The notes: generated by a model not told the origin, from the sequence alone. DNA of 64,000 nucleotides from Henricia sp. BOLD:AAB3569 (GCA_037783545.1 JBBELK010000001.1:1302001-1366000); one strand, 5' to 3'; shown: positions 46,138-58,592, counted from the stretch's first letter. Translations and numbers: made by a program.

Positions 46138-47870
46138 TTAAAGCCGGCGATTTAAGACGCTTGATTTTGGAAATGTTCCAGTTATTGCACTGGTTGTTTA
46201 TACTAACGTTACAAATCCGAGTCGGCCTCCAACAAATTACGAATTAATTGAATAACAAAACTTGACGATCCCTATCGTTCTGGCGTTAAAGCTACGGATG
46301 TTTCCCACTTAATATACTCGTACTTCTTGGACGTAATACAATCTCTCATTATTTAGGCTTCACAGGACTCAACGGTTTATATATATATATAATGCAAATA
46401 GAATGCGTAATATAATACCAATTACATTTTTCCCTTACGACACCCAAAATCCACTAAAAGGGGACACGTATAATTTAACATCGATCGTATCATATTGATA
46501 CTTTTGTTTAATAATTAGTCAGACGAGACTTTTATACTACAATGGACGATCAAAATTAAGCACTACACACTGTGAGCGTTGCATACGAAGCATTCGGTAT
46601 ATTCTCAAACAAGCATAATGCCTTTACGTTTAACTTTAGATCACTTTGGGTCATAAGCAATTTTCCGGACAATAATACTTCTCATTTTGACACTCGTTCT
46701 TCCAAAACATCGCTTAAAATACAACTTTTCAACGTTTTACACGGTTACGGCGATAGCGCAAGTTGCAGAACGGGCGTACAGTATAGTACATATATATATA
46801 TATATAGCCGAATATGGGCGCCAAATCTCAAATTCAGGATTACCTATAGATTTTTTTTTAGTTGCACATAATTTTACACAATATTTAGACAGGGAGGCCA
46901 TACTTTGTTCACGTTTTTTTAATTTTAAGGACAACCATTTTGTGCGGTTAAATCAGCAAGCCTACATGTACCACACCAAAGACGGTGGTGTAGGCGTGGG
47001 AACATATAGTCGCCGTTCATGTCGTCTAGGTGCAAGACAAAGATGGCCGCCAAACTCTGTGCAGAGGGAGCTCTGCAAAATGGTGGACATTAAACTACAA
47101 AAACGAAGACTGTGCATGCATTGTGTTGCACAAAGTTGAACTATTGCTAACCTATAAAAGATATTTTTGTATATTGGGGTTTTGAATACGTTGTGTAAGT
47201 GGTTCCATTGCTATTTTATTTGCTCTATTCCTAAAACTCTGCAAATGAAAATTGTCTCTTTAAACCGTAGTCTCGCCCAACAGGCCAGTCTGGGCACTGC
47301 CCGTGAGGGCTCATCGCTGATTTGTTGACACTAGTCTCAACGTCAAACCCATTCACAGAATGCGTCTGACAACTATGAATCCGTCGTCGATAGTACGTGC
47401 ACTACGCTATTGGTCATTCGATCAAATCAGCGCGCTGTTATAACAAAAGCGTGCCTTTCAGTAGTCGGGTGCCGCAGAAACCTTGGAACAGCGACACGGC
47501 ACGGCGGTATATGATACAGCCGTACTAAACTCTGGCAGTGTTTCAAATTGTTGTGCATGCGAACTGTTGCGATTGCATTTGACAGAGTTTGGAAGAGGAC
47601 ATTCTTTCTGTTTGTCCAAGGGTGTCATAACAATTTGTCGATTGATAAATATGAACCTGTAATGTGATAAAATTGAAAATAAATAAACCTTATATGCGTT
47701 TTGCTTCTTGAGGAGACCATGCATTTCTTTGCAGGTTTGTCTGTGTGTGTGTGTGTGGTTTGCACGCTTTGTCCACTGTGCGTATGATAATGAGTCAAAA
47801 CCTTCGCGGGGATTGCAACTGAAATTCGGTGTCTGGATCAGCCAATCAGCAATGAGCCTTTAAGTGTACA

Positions 47871-48111
47871 GGGGCCAATTTCATAAAGCTGTTAAGCAAA
47901 AACATTTGCTTAATCAAAATTTTGTTTGCTTTATAAAAATGGGTTAATAGTCAAAATTTCAAGTCAACTTGTGTTTTTAGCAAGAGCAGCAGATATTCTT
48001 ATGAAAAACACAAGTTGACATGCAATTTCGACCATTAACCCATTTTTATAAAGGAAACAATTTTTTGATTAAGCAATTTTTTTTGCTTAACAGCTTTATG
48101 AAATTGGCCCC
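47871..48111. mobile_element. Foldback element, second subfamily
   Basis: Ends GGGGCCAATTTCATAAAGCT and complement (AGCTTTATGAAATTGGCCCC). Long arms contain TTTGCTTTATAAAAATGGGT. A fragment of this family is also seen at 60790-60832 (CAGCTTTATGAAATTGGGCC) and a half at about 17290-17400. Confidence 0.8.
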
Positions 48112-49236
48112 AGACCTGTTGGGCAAGCATCTCCATCAGGTCTGGGTACGAGACTATTTAACCCCACCCATGACAACGCCGTTAACTAACCTCAGTCTCA
48201 GGGGGTCTATCCGGACTTTTCGAGGTTGTTGCATCAGATGGGGAAGTATGGTACATGTATAGAGAACAAAACATGGCTCTGAATGACGTGCGCCAAACCC
48301 CCTACAAATGGACAATTCAAAAATGCTCCACTGTGCTGCACATCAATACATGCATATACAATTATCGAAAATGGATTATTGAAAAGAAAAATCAAAACTA
48401 TATCTTGCATTTGCTATAAATGTACAACTAAAACGGTTTATCGTATTGTCATATTCCTGTATTTCAATGCATATTCTTAGGGATTTATGTTGCTAATACT
48501 ATACATTTAATTTGCATATTATAATTAGTTGTTTTGGGGGCTTGTATTCAATTTATCGGGACCATCAAATAACCAAACACATCCAATTAGTACACAAATT
48601 CTTGCACAGGAAAAATCTCAATACTTCTACATTAGCTATATTATTACACTTATTGAATACATTAGCTATGGAATGGCAGTGTTTTATCACGTGTATTAAA
48701 GGGAAAATTATGTTCAACAGTCCCCGAGGAAAATTGTATTAATTATAATACATCATTGTACATGACATGCATGTATTAAAAGTCATGGCGTCATGGCCCG
48801 AAACCATGCATTGATTAATATTGTTCATGGATTAACTTTATTTTCTGATTTACGTTTCTCTGCAAAATGTGGATGCTAAAAATTCGGTTTAATATTAATA
48901 TAATAAGAACAATTGTCACGGTGGAATATCTATTTATTACATTATTTTTACAAGCTATTATTTCTGTCTTTTTGTTTTGCATTTTTAGGGAAAAAATACT
49001 GAAATGACCATAAGGGTTTTAAGGTTTAAACATAACCAATGCGTCCTCATTAATTTTTTGTTTTTTAAATCGTCAAGAAATACAGCTATTCTAGGAAAAA
49101 GGGAGAAAAAATCGCATGAACGCAGACTGAAGTACGAACAAGATTCAGCCGGCTACAATTGGCTGGCGCGTAATTTCAAGTCGTAGCCAGGTCATGTAGA
49201 CGTATCCCTAGCCTTCGTTTTGGAAATCTGCACCGA
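48112..49236. other. Gene-free AT-rich stretch
   Basis: No recognisable coding or repeat signal. Confidence 0.5.
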
Positions 49237-49527
49237 CCGTAATGACCACCGATATATAATCACTAGATGAAAACGACGTCTAAAATTGAAGCCACCGTCC
49301 GCCATTGTACCCCACCAAATACAATGCCTTGCCTAGACTGGTCATACTGTCTTCACTAGTCTAAGTGTGTTAAGTGGAATGCAAGCGATCGCATGGACCG
49401 GGGAAGCAATCTTGGCCATCAAGCATTGTTCGTAGGGTACAATGGCGGCCGGCGCGTGGCTTCAATTATCGTATAGCCACCTGCTATTGCACACCTCATC
49501 CAGTGATTATATATCGATGGTAATGAC
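49237..49527. mobile_element. TIR element, 291 bp
   Basis: ACCACCGATATATAATCACT and AGTGATTATATATCGATGGT ends, with a second inner pair GAAGCCACCGTCCGCCATTG and CAATGGCGGCCGGCGCG(T)GGCTTC. Confidence 0.65.
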
Positions 49528-49703
49528 GCAACGACTTGGGGCCAACTTTTAAAAACCGTACAGAAACAATCGTGCACGGAACCAAAAACTTACATCTACA
49601 CTACTTCTGACATTTTCCTAACTACAGAACTCATTTCAATAATTTTCGTGGTATTTGTATTTGGCGAACCAAATAAGGATTAAAATAAAAACCAAACTGA
49701 ACA

Positions 49704-49990
49704 GGCTCAAGTATAGCCTTGTCCAAGGGCTATGATATTGTGTGATTCCGTGAAGAATGTGCATGTATGCTATGCAGCGAAAGTGCGCCATCACGCGGTG
49801 AATTGTAGCCAACTGCAAAAATAGTCTGGTTACCGAAATATCTTGGTCTGAATCCTGACTTCTCGGGCGAGGCTGTATGCAGTTGGCTACAATTCACCGC
49901 GCGATGGCGCACTTTCGCTGCATAGCATACATGCACATTCTTCACGGATTCACACAATATCATAGCTCTTGGACAAGGCTAGCTCAAGTA
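49704..49990. mobile_element. Foldback element with 105-bp arms
   Basis: Arms run from AGCCTTGTCCAAGGGCTATG to its complement, including GCGAAAGTGCGCCATCACGC and GGTGAATTGTAGCCAACTGC. The spacer (about 49825-49870) reads GTTACCGAAATATCTTGG. A half element with the same sequence lies at 29943-30085. Confidence 0.8.
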
Positions 49991-50820
49991 CAACACATAT
50001 ATTCCACTGAGTAAACCGTGTGACTTCTAAGGGAAAATTTAAAGCTTAAAATTGAGCATAAGAATGTTAATACTTCTTTTCACGCCTTAAAATACTTGGT
50101 CCACGGTATAAATACTTTATGTCAAATCGCTTCACGTAACCGACACCAGACGGCCAGGGAATCCAAAATATAAAGAAAAACACTGGCTCAAAGACTCTCA
50201 AAAGACGGGACAGTTGTGTGATACCTAATTAAAATTAAACCACTGCTCGGGGAAAATACCTCTGTTAGGTAAAAAATAAGGGGGGAAAATATAACGCACA
50301 GAAACCGCACCCAGGACTTAACTGCGCGTACGACAAAGGTTCAGTGAAGCTTAGGTTAATTTACTTCTATATTGTATTTTAAAAATGAGGATTAAAAATA
50401 ATAATATAAATAAAGAAATAATAAACAATATTGGTACTTTCCAGATAGTATTTTATAGGAGTCTCCTCCCCAACCCCACTCCACCCCACTCCCCTAAAAA
50501 AAAAAAAATGTTTAAGGTCTGAACATACAACAAAACATTTTAAAACGGGAAACAGATCCTGAGAGACATATATTGAAGTATTTTAGTGTATCAGGGAATA
50601 AAACTGAATTGCGTCATTGAGAAAAACTATATCGTTCCTCAAAAATATATTTCAAAGTCCCTGCTGCACTGCAAACGGTGGGCGATGGTTGCAGATTCAG
50701 TCATACAAAAGGGCGCCCTCACATTGGACAATATTCCAACGTCTGAGGGCGCTAAAGCAATGCCATAGTGTTGCGTGTATAAAACTCTGTAAACTACAGT
50801 GGGGATGCACCTCACCTTAA

Positions 50821-51035
50821 ATAGGGCGCTTTCACAGGGGGTCAAAGGTCACGGGTCACTATTGCTTGTCGTCCAGAACGGGAGAGAATAATAGAGCCAC
50901 ATGGGGAAACGCACGTGGCTGTTGTTGTTAATTTGGCTGCCAGCAGAAAAGCACGTGGCTCTATTGTTCTCTCCCATACTGGAAGACGAGCAATAGTGAC
51001 CTGTGACCTTTTGACCCCCTGTGAAAGCGCCCTAT
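50821..51035. mobile_element. MITE with about 85-bp arms
   Basis: ATAGGGCGCTTTCACAGGGG and CCCCTGTGAAAGCGCCCTAT ends. The arms continue through GGTCACTATTGCTTGTCGTC and AGAATAATAGAGCCAC. The short spacer contains GCACGTGGCTGTTGTTG. Confidence 0.8.
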
Positions 51036-51702
51036 AGAGAAAGATTAATGCGCCGATCTTATTAATGGTATGTGTGTCCTCAGCCGTTTCTTTATAGTGG
51101 ATTATAGGACTAGCTCGTAAAAGTGGCCCTATATTGCCCTTGTAGCGTAGGCCTATTTTAATTTTCCCAAAATGCAGAGGCGATTCCGAAGAAGCGATAC
51201 TGTTAACAATTTTAAACTGAGACCCTCTTTACATTCCTCCGTAATGAGGATTGTGATGTCATAAAAAAGGCTTGAATGACAAAATCTGGAAGATGCACAC
51301 ACATAAGATAAGTAGAAATAAATATTGTAAAAAGCGCCGAACCGACCTTTACACGCGCAAAATATCATACACTGCATTGTTTACATAAATCTTTGGTCTT
51401 TTTGAGTAATGCAACTTCCTTTAAAAGGCAGAGATGTAATCGTGTCAATAGCAAGTCTATCGTGAGGTCGCAATCTTGTGACCAAGCTTGTGATTTGACT
51501 TCCGATGACAAGTTTACAACCCTGCTTAAAACCCGCATAAAGCCGGCCAATATCTTTCGCCTCTAGTCACCGCTAAAAATCCATCGCAATACAAAAGGCA
51601 CCTCTCGCCACTTACCTCCAAAACGAAAAGTGTGTACAATGACATGCAAAATAAAACTACGAATCCTACTTTGAGACCGGTCTGCGCACTTCCGGGTTTC
51701 AT

Positions 51703-51992
51703 GTTGTTGTTGTTGTATATTTTATGGCATCTTTGGCAACTAAGGCCCTTTATGCCATCAACTATACGGTTTTAGCTTTAACTATACTATATTATCAACT
51801 TGAGATGACGAAGAAGGAGTTGCAGTTTTAGAAGTGGGAGAAAAAACCCCAGAGAAATGCCCCAGGGGAAAACCCACGCGGTCAAGTAGGGACTGCAAAC
51901 CCAATCCACATACACGCCCCGGATTCGAACCCGGGACCCCAGAGGTGAAAGGCGAGGAAAGAACCCGTACGCCAACCCGACCGCCTCCGGGT
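51703..51992 (-). mobile_element. tRNA-derived SINE, copy 2
   Basis: Head GGCGGTCGGGTTGGCGTACG (box A) and CCCGGGTTCGAATCCGGGGC (box B), body shared with the 5140-5417 copy, and a (CAA)n tail at the low-coordinate end. This is the better preserved copy. Confidence 0.8.
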
Positions 51993-53346
51993 TTAATAAC
52001 GAGGCTCTTCGTTTTAAGCAACTGAAGTTAACTAATGTATATGCACGTTCACGTGAATGCACATTTACTCCTCCTAAATGCACGCAGAAAAGCGTGCACA
52101 CTCAGTAACGTACACACTCAGTGACGATACAAAATTGTACTTGTAGCGCACGCGCACTGCCGACTTGACACGAAGAGCCTCCGTTTCAATGCGGAAGTGC
52201 GAAGACCGGTCTAATGTGAAATTCGTCTATACATCGTTTCGAAAAATCGAATCCAGGTTCCAGAGAGTCGATTCCAGTCAACTGACTTCAATCGATTTGT
52301 ACTGAATGGATTTGGTTTGCACGGAATGGAATCGACTCCGAATAACCCGACTGAAATCGATTTGCATGGAATCGAATCGAAAAAAAACCAAAAAATCGAA
52401 TCTTACTCCGGAACAGCACACATAGGCCTAACTGATTTTACTTTGGCGTTCATGTTGTGAAGAAACTCAACTTCACAACGTAAGTGATATGAAATTTCTC
52501 TTACGTCTGACTCCATCCGTGATGGCACAATTATTTATCGGAATGCAAAGGATTTACAAGTTTACTCCAAGTTACGCTGAATTAAAATTGACAAGCGCGT
52601 CACGGTAATTATTAAATATATTGAGGATTTTAATTCGAATTAAAATTGTTTTGGGTTTTAATGTCGGATTTTGTGTGATAACTAGTATTTTTATTGTATT
52701 TCTGTACAAATTTATTTAATGGATGCTATTATTGAAGACCCATTCTATTATATTTAATGAATGGGTAACGTTTCATATAATTATTTGTGTATTCGCAAAT
52801 GAGGGCGCTGTTCAGATTGAAATAATCCTTCCTGCAAAAAAAATTAAAATAAGACTTATAATAATTTTAAAAACGAAATAATGCATCGTCGATTCAATAC
52901 TTTATGTATTTTGTGAAAAAATAGGGACCTACACTAACTGCTGGTGATTTAAAACCAACAAAAAGACTAACATTAATAGTAATATTACATGTCATAACCT
53001 TTTCTCTTATGACATTATTTTGTGAATTTCGGGTACAACGACTTTATTGAGGTATTCAGATTTAGTTTATTCCAGATGTGACTTTTAAGACGCAAGTAAA
53101 ATCTGACGGTACACGGTATTTTAAAACAAAAAAATTTAAGTAAATAAAATAATACAAAAGCAAAACAACACAAATTCGTGATCAGCACGCGCCAAGACCA
53201 ACCGTACTGACCACGTACCACCTCTGTCAAATCTGAGGTATAATGTCGCTTTGGCAGGCTTGTTTTTGGAGTGTTTGAGCAAGTTCGAGTTACGGCCCTT
53301 TTTGGTAGTTCGCCATTCTGTCGCACGTATGCGCCCTTGCCTCCAT
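51993..53346. other. Gene-free stretch with ATCGATT repeats
   Basis: 52220-52400 contains many irregular copies of (A)ATCGA(T/C)T and GGAATCGA motifs in both orientations. The remainder is AT-rich with no gene. Confidence 0.45.
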
Positions 53347-53545
53347 TAGCCTTCTTGAAATGTTGCAGAACAAGAGGGCGCAATTTTATTTAGATAAACA
53401 TTTTTGCGAAATATGTTCCTTTCTAAAAGCTTGGTTTACCTGTTGTAATTATGTCAGAAAGACATAATCATAAATACATTTTAAAAATCTTTGAATTTAT
53501 CCACAAACCAAATTGCGCCCTCCGATTGTCCACCATACTTTAAAA
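53347..53545. mobile_element. GGGCGCAATTTTATT family MITE, copy 3
   Basis: Inner arms GAGGGCGCAATTTTATTTAG and AACCAAATTGCGCCCTCCGA, with the outer right end GTCCACCATACTTTAAAA. The left outer end is degenerate. Confidence 0.6.
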
Positions 53546-53609
53546 CGACTCTGAGCGGTGATTTCTAGCCGAACGCTGCAACAACTCACCTTATCGGCCG
53601 GGAACCAGT

Positions 53610-53890
53610 GAATGACTTTTACTATGCCATGTGGCCCCTTGTGGGCCATGATAGACTTTTTGCGCCGGTGGCCATGTTAGAGGCAGTTTTCTTAATAAAA
53701 TGGTGTGACAATTATAGATCAACAAAGCGCTAAGTCACGCATGGCACACGGTGACCAGATTGGCCCCAAGATGGCCACCGTATTTCCTTTGCACCGGCGG
53801 CCATGATAGGGGCAGGCTTTCTTGATTTAAATGTATGACAATACATGTATATCCACAGTGTTTACTCGTGCATGACGCACAGTGACAATG
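53610..53890 (+). repeat. Tandem duplication of a GCGCCGGTGGCCATG unit
   Basis: Two diverged copies (about 53640-53760 and 53770-53890) share TTGC(G/A)CCGG(T/C)GGCCATG, GGGGCAG-like and (T)GTGACAAT motifs in the same order. A third copy of the core is in the GPCR intron at about 9289-9345 (CACCGGCGGCCATTACAGGG). Confidence 0.5.
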
Positions 53891-53994
53891 TGACTTCCCC
53901 CTGTCATGAACGTCCGTGCAAAGGGTCTATTGTTGATATTGTTTACTATAGTCGTGACTCGAACTTGCTTTCTGTGAACCTTTGTTTAGTGACA

Positions 53995-56900
53995 TCATGG
54001 TGTGGACGATGATGACGTCGACGCCGTCTCCTCTCCTTCTGCCGCCGTCTCCCTCGTCCCTGACGTGGTCTCTTCTGAAGCGGCTTTTTTAGGATGCTCC
54101 GGGGGCGAGCTTTCCTTCGATTCGCCTCCCGATTCACCAATTGTCAGGTCCGGTGTGCTCACTGCCGTGTGCTCGCCGCTCGTGCTGGTCAGTCCGGAGC
54201 CAGACCCCGTACCCGACGCTTCGCCGGGCTCCACTCTGTTCCCCGGCAGCCAATAGTGTACCGTGCTGTCGATCACGTGACGGAAGTGGCGCATAACTCT
54301 GTTTCCTATGGATTCGTATGGTTCGGGCATGACCTTTGTTAGATTAAAAAAAACAAAAACAAAAACGGTTGACATAAAATAGTGCACGTGGATTTAAAGG
54401 CACAGGCTCGTCAGCAATGCGCGCGCGCTAAATAAAAGTACGCAGCTCTAAAGCAAAGGAATGGAGCTGCGTATTTTGTGGCACGAAATTGGCGCCCGCG
54501 CGCATTGCTGACGAGCCTCTGCCTTTATTTATTTTGATTCCATACACAAGTGTCAAGTAGCCAACCGCTCCTTTTCCAATACCTCAACGTCCACGGCGTT
54601 AACCGTACCGCCACAGATGCCTTTTTTTTGGTGAACTGATAAAATTATGCAGTGTATGGCATAAATCGTAATTTAAAAAGCTAGTACGGTTTGAAAAATA
54701 AATATTCATGTATGCAATTACACCAAAATTTGCTATGCTGGTGACATTCTGGAGAATTAACCTTCCGCATGTGGACAGGGGGTGACGTCATTATATCTAT
54801 TTTGATGTCCGCACGAACGCGTTTCTACTACAACCTGACACCTCACTGTCCCCACCTCAATTTCTGCTTCCTGTTTGCCGATTTGAAGTACGGCTTTGTA
54901 CAGCTGTTTCTCCACCGTCGTGTGAACACCCCTGCTCTGAATCGTGCCGATTAGCTCCAGATCCAGCTGGTCTAAAATCTCCTGTCGTGCCGTTACTACG
55001 TCACTTCCGGAATCTACCATAAATTCTGATGGGGGAAACCTAATTAGATGTAAAAGGCCCATTCATTTTGCGTACCGAAATGGAAGTTTGCACTCAGTGG
55101 AAATATAACAGCAATACATGTGGATTGCAATACATGTATAAGGGTGATTCCATAAATTCGGGCCCCAATGGCATGAATGGGTATAGATTGTACTTTCATG
55201 TTGAATTGTCAAGTTACTTCAGTCCACATGTTATTTTTTTAGTTTTGCTTGTGTCACCAACATCAATTTGTACAAACCCTTCAAAATTGGTATCATGAAT
55301 ATGCGTTGTCTTAAATTATCACTTTTTAGGCAAACATTTGTGACATTTTAAACACATTTTAAAACTAAGATTTTCCTTGTTTTCGGTGGGTTAGCTTGGT
55401 TATTTGTAAATTGAAATGATTGATAACGGATTGCTTTTGACAATAAAACCCACATTTTGATATTTTCGTAATACAAAAGGTTTGGCAAAAAAATGTGTTT
55501 CACACGTAAGATTTGGTGTCCCCTCTAGATAATAATAATAATAATGAAAATTTATAATGCGCCGGTATCCATCAAAAAAGATGCTCATGGCGTACGCGTG
55601 AAACATGTGTACGTAACTTTTAAGTGTTCTGGCCACACCAACTGCCACAACTTTTCAATTTCCAAATCACTTAAATGTTTGGACATGGAAATTTAGGCAA
55701 ACAATAAAATTATGGTCATTCTGATTTTCGTCGGACCATTTTGGTGTCCCCCTAATATTTACGTCGTGAAACTTTACAGTTACTATAACAATATTTGCCG
55801 AGCTTAACATACGGACTTTTCTAGCAGAAATTTATTTTCGTGGAGCCTTTTAAACAAACAGCACAAAACATTTTGTAAACTTGTTTCAGAATTTGAAAAT
55901 TTAGGCAAAACAACTTTGGTGTCCCCAAAAACTCCTTACACGTAACACGTTCGTTTTTGTGCCATAAAAGTGTAATGAAAACACTGACAGACTAATCAAT
56001 TGAGTTTTTAGCTTGGAATTGACTTCATCTTCAAAAATAAACACATAAATGGTATGAAACAAATATTACACATGGTTCTAATGAGAAAAGGGCATTTTGG
56101 TGTCCCCCCTAATACGCGAGAAACCAATAATATTTCGATGAATTGCATGTCGCAAGTTGGTACCCTAATTTATGGAATCACCCATCACCGTTTTAAAGCC
56201 CCATTACATCATTTGCAGTGACGCAAAATTTTACTTCATGAGTTGACAAGAAAAACTCGACTAAAAGTGTCGATAGCAATGGTAACAAACACCACACGAT
56301 TCTCCGAAGTATCACCGCATCTATGTGGCAGATTTCTACAAGGTATCAACATTATTCTTTAGTTATGTAATGCTGTTGTTCCTGGAATTCGTGTAAAAAG
56401 ATTCATCTGCAAATGATATAAACCGTCTTTACTAAAGACGTAAAGACGAACGGGGATTCCCTCGTCATGTTGGGTATCAAAATTCAGCTCATGATTCCCT
56501 TGCAGGAGAGCCCAAAATCTCATTTTCAAAAACTGAAAAGAAAAACAAAAATTCAATGGGAAGGCACAACCGTCGTCGCCCCAGCGTCCCCTATATAGTT
56601 ACGCGAACTTGTCCTGTTTGCAAGTGACCGGTGGAAAGTCGCAAAATTCTGCTAGAAGCGTTTGGAAATTCTGCTAGATTTAACAAAAATCTGCTAAATC
56701 GCCTTGGATCACAATGCAAGTTACACACGATTTAATAACATGCCGATATTCTGAGACTTTATGGCAAAATAATGCCTCACAGGCGCAGATGCAAGTCGAA
56801 AAGTTCTGCTAGATGCGTTACAAAATCCTGCTACATCTGCCAGATCTGCTAGGGTTGGTCACTATAGAAACACTGGGTCTTACCTTCTGTAAACGACCGA

Positions 56901-57051
56901 CTGCCATGCTTGTTGGATTTAAGCGTGGCTTGGATGCACAGGAAATCGTATTTGGCGCCCTCTAGAGCCGAAGGCTTCCCCCAGTAACCAATAGCAACCG
57001 GATCCTCCGCTTCCATCTCTTCTATTCGCCGTCTCTTCCGTAATTTGGGTA
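53995..57051 (-). CDS. Spliced host gene with retropepsin-like aspartic protease domain, 3' four exons (partial)
   Basis: Four minus-strand exons with matching phases: 57051-56884 (acceptor gtctcag, donor G|gtaaga), 56498-56433 (acceptor ctgcaag, donor A|gtaaag), 55025-54835 (acceptor ccatcag, donor CAG|gttgta, weak) and 54333-53995 (acceptor aacaaag, to stop). They total 253 aa after the first partial codon. Exon 1 here has a basic cluster (KLRKRRR), a possible nuclear signal. Exons 2-3 give a strand running into FMVDSGSDVV, the catalytic D-S-G of the clan AA (retropepsin) fold, with the Asp codon at 55014-55012. A flap-like stretch (IGTIQSRGVHTTVEK) follows. Exon 4 begins with YESIGNRVMRHFRHVID, matching the second conserved hydrophobic-Gly motif (I-G-x-x-[hydrophobic]-x-R). 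About 75 Ser/Thr/Glu/Gly-rich residues then end the protein, probably disordered. Introns inside the protease domain and the lack of RT, integrase or LTRs argue for a cellular or domesticated gene and not an active retroelement. Earlier exons were not found. Confidence 0.72.
54396..54527. mobile_element. Hairpin element (CTCGTCAGCAATGCGCG family), copy 2
   Basis: Ends AGGCACAGGCTCGTCAGC and GCTGACGAGCCTCTGCCT, with a central GGAGCTGCGTATTT arm. It lies just upstream (in sense direction) of the last exon of the protease gene, within its intron. Confidence 0.75.
55141..56185. mobile_element. 1.05-kb TIR element inside the protease-gene intron
   Basis: Left end GGGTGATTCCATAAATT and right end AATTTATGGAATCACCC are exact inverted copies. 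No transposase is visible. Inside are four spaced direct copies of a (T)TTGGTGTCCCC motif (about 55511, 55739, 55914 and 56096), and an inserted LINE-tail remnant at 55528-55580. It sits in the intron between the 56433 and 55025 exon ends. Confidence 0.65.
55528..55580 (-). mobile_element. LINE 3'-tail remnant inside the TIR element
   Basis: Minus-strand GATGGATACCGGCGCATTAT followed by AAATTTTC(ATT)n. It matches the remnant at 29078-29136 and is nested in the 55141-56185 element. Confidence 0.6.
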
Positions 57052-57206
57052 CTGAGACACACAGAAAAGATACAAATATACTATGTGAATTTAAATGTAT
57101 GAAGCCCCACAAGTGCAACAAGTTATTATCTTGCGGCCGCAAGTTAGTAACAAACACCCCCATCTTTTAAATGGCATGCACCACTTCGTGAAATACATAC
57201 CGTATA

Positions 57207-57280
57207 TATGAGCAACTAACAATGGAAATTTGGCACACACCATTGTTAATAACAATTTCCATTGTTAGTTGCTCATAGTG
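57207..57280. repeat. Hairpin (GAGCAACTAACAATGGAAAT family), copy 2
   Basis: Same arms as 46047-46137 with a shortened right arm: the GGTTTGTGCCC segment next to the loop is deleted. 74 bp. Confidence 0.8.
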
Positions 57281-58160
57281 ATACCACCTATGACTTTCAT
57301 ATAAAGGTGTAATTTGTAATTGGTGCAATTTACTTCTTTTTTTTTGCGGATTCCTGGAATAGGGGCATAATATACATGTATCTAAAGTTGGTAAACTAGC
57401 CTTAATAATTTTTAGCTAGGCCCTTCATACCGGTAGATACAGCTATGCTCTATAGAAAACCTTTAAAATCTATACATTGTTTTTGTGTTAAGTGAATGGT
57501 AACAAAACATTTTTGCGCTAACATGCCCGCCTTCAGTTGTTAATTTCTTACAAAAAGTACAATAATTATTGAAACAAATTGAATTCATGTGGTGTCTGAT
57601 ACCATTACCATCAACGCTTTGAATATGTTTTTCTACTTGTCAAATTATGTTAAAACTTGGGTCATTGCATATGATATAATGACCTTTAATGGTGCGTGTG
57701 AAAATGAACGGCTCATTGCGACTTCGGCTTTCGGGAATATAGGCCCTACCCAGCACGATATGTGGCAAAGGCATTTGAAGTGAACTGGGACCTAAAATCT
57801 TGAATGTCACAGAAATGTACCCCATAACAGTGGAAAGACCCACATACAATACAATGATTCACCCAATACATATAGAGTGCACACTGTGTTTTACTTATCT
57901 TGTGCGCACCTGGTGCCACAACTGAGCTCTATAATAAAGCTCAGTGATGAGTGATCCCCACAGGTCTAAGGATGCATAAAGGGCGCCCTCATACGAACGA
58001 ATCTAGAGACGATTTGACATGTGTTTACATTTGGGGAGCCCTCTGTTGATTTGAGACAAAAGTCGACAGGAAAAAAGCCCACTAGTTTACTTAGGCAACT
58101 TAGTCCATGTTTTTCTACGTAGCTTTGTCAAATAAAAACGGCTTGTGTTTTCCAAGTCGA

Positions 58161-58404
58161 CATAATAGTGAGGTTTCGGTGTGCACGGTTAGTGATTACG
58201 ACTACGATTAGCCAAACCTCAAAATCGTTACCTTTCGCTGTCCGTTTTTTACTAAGGTGTAGAGGCGTTGCTATCAGTGTAAACAACAAAACAACACTTG
58301 GGATATTTGTGTGAACGACACAAGTACGCACAAATCGATGACGTAAAATTCACTAATAGTCGTCGTTTTGCCTAACCGTATGCGACCGAAACCTCCCTAT
58401 TTTA
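58161..58404. mobile_element. MITE, AATAGTGAGGTTTCGGT ends
   Basis: AATAGTGAGGTTTCGGTGTG ... CGGTTAG at the left, inverted as CTAACCGTATGCGACCGAAA-CCTCCCTATT at the right. 244 bp, no gene. Confidence 0.65.
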
Positions 58405-58592
58405 CGAAGTTTCATAGACCAAGCTGTATTATTTTGCCTGCTGTTAACAACAGAGGGCGTGCTGGATGTAAACAAGTGACGTCAGGGGTCACCTAAATAA
58501 AACGGTGGCTCTGCACAATTTTTTGAAAACATGGACACAGTTTTTCATTATTTTCTTGGAACGCAGAATGAGGTAAGTTGTAAGTTGGATAA

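Noticed and set aside
46687-47139. 150-codon plus-strand frame
   Set aside because: Contains a TA microsatellite and matches no family; amino-acid use is that of random AT-rich DNA.
54002-54256. Plus-strand 84-codon Ser/Pro/Val-rich frame
   Set aside because: Antisense of the Ser/Thr/Glu-rich tail in the last protease-gene exon.
56434-56538. Longer version of the second protease-gene exon using acceptor ttttcag at 56539
   Set aside because: It does not agree in phase with the upstream donor at 56884; the acceptor ctgcaag giving a start at 56498 does.
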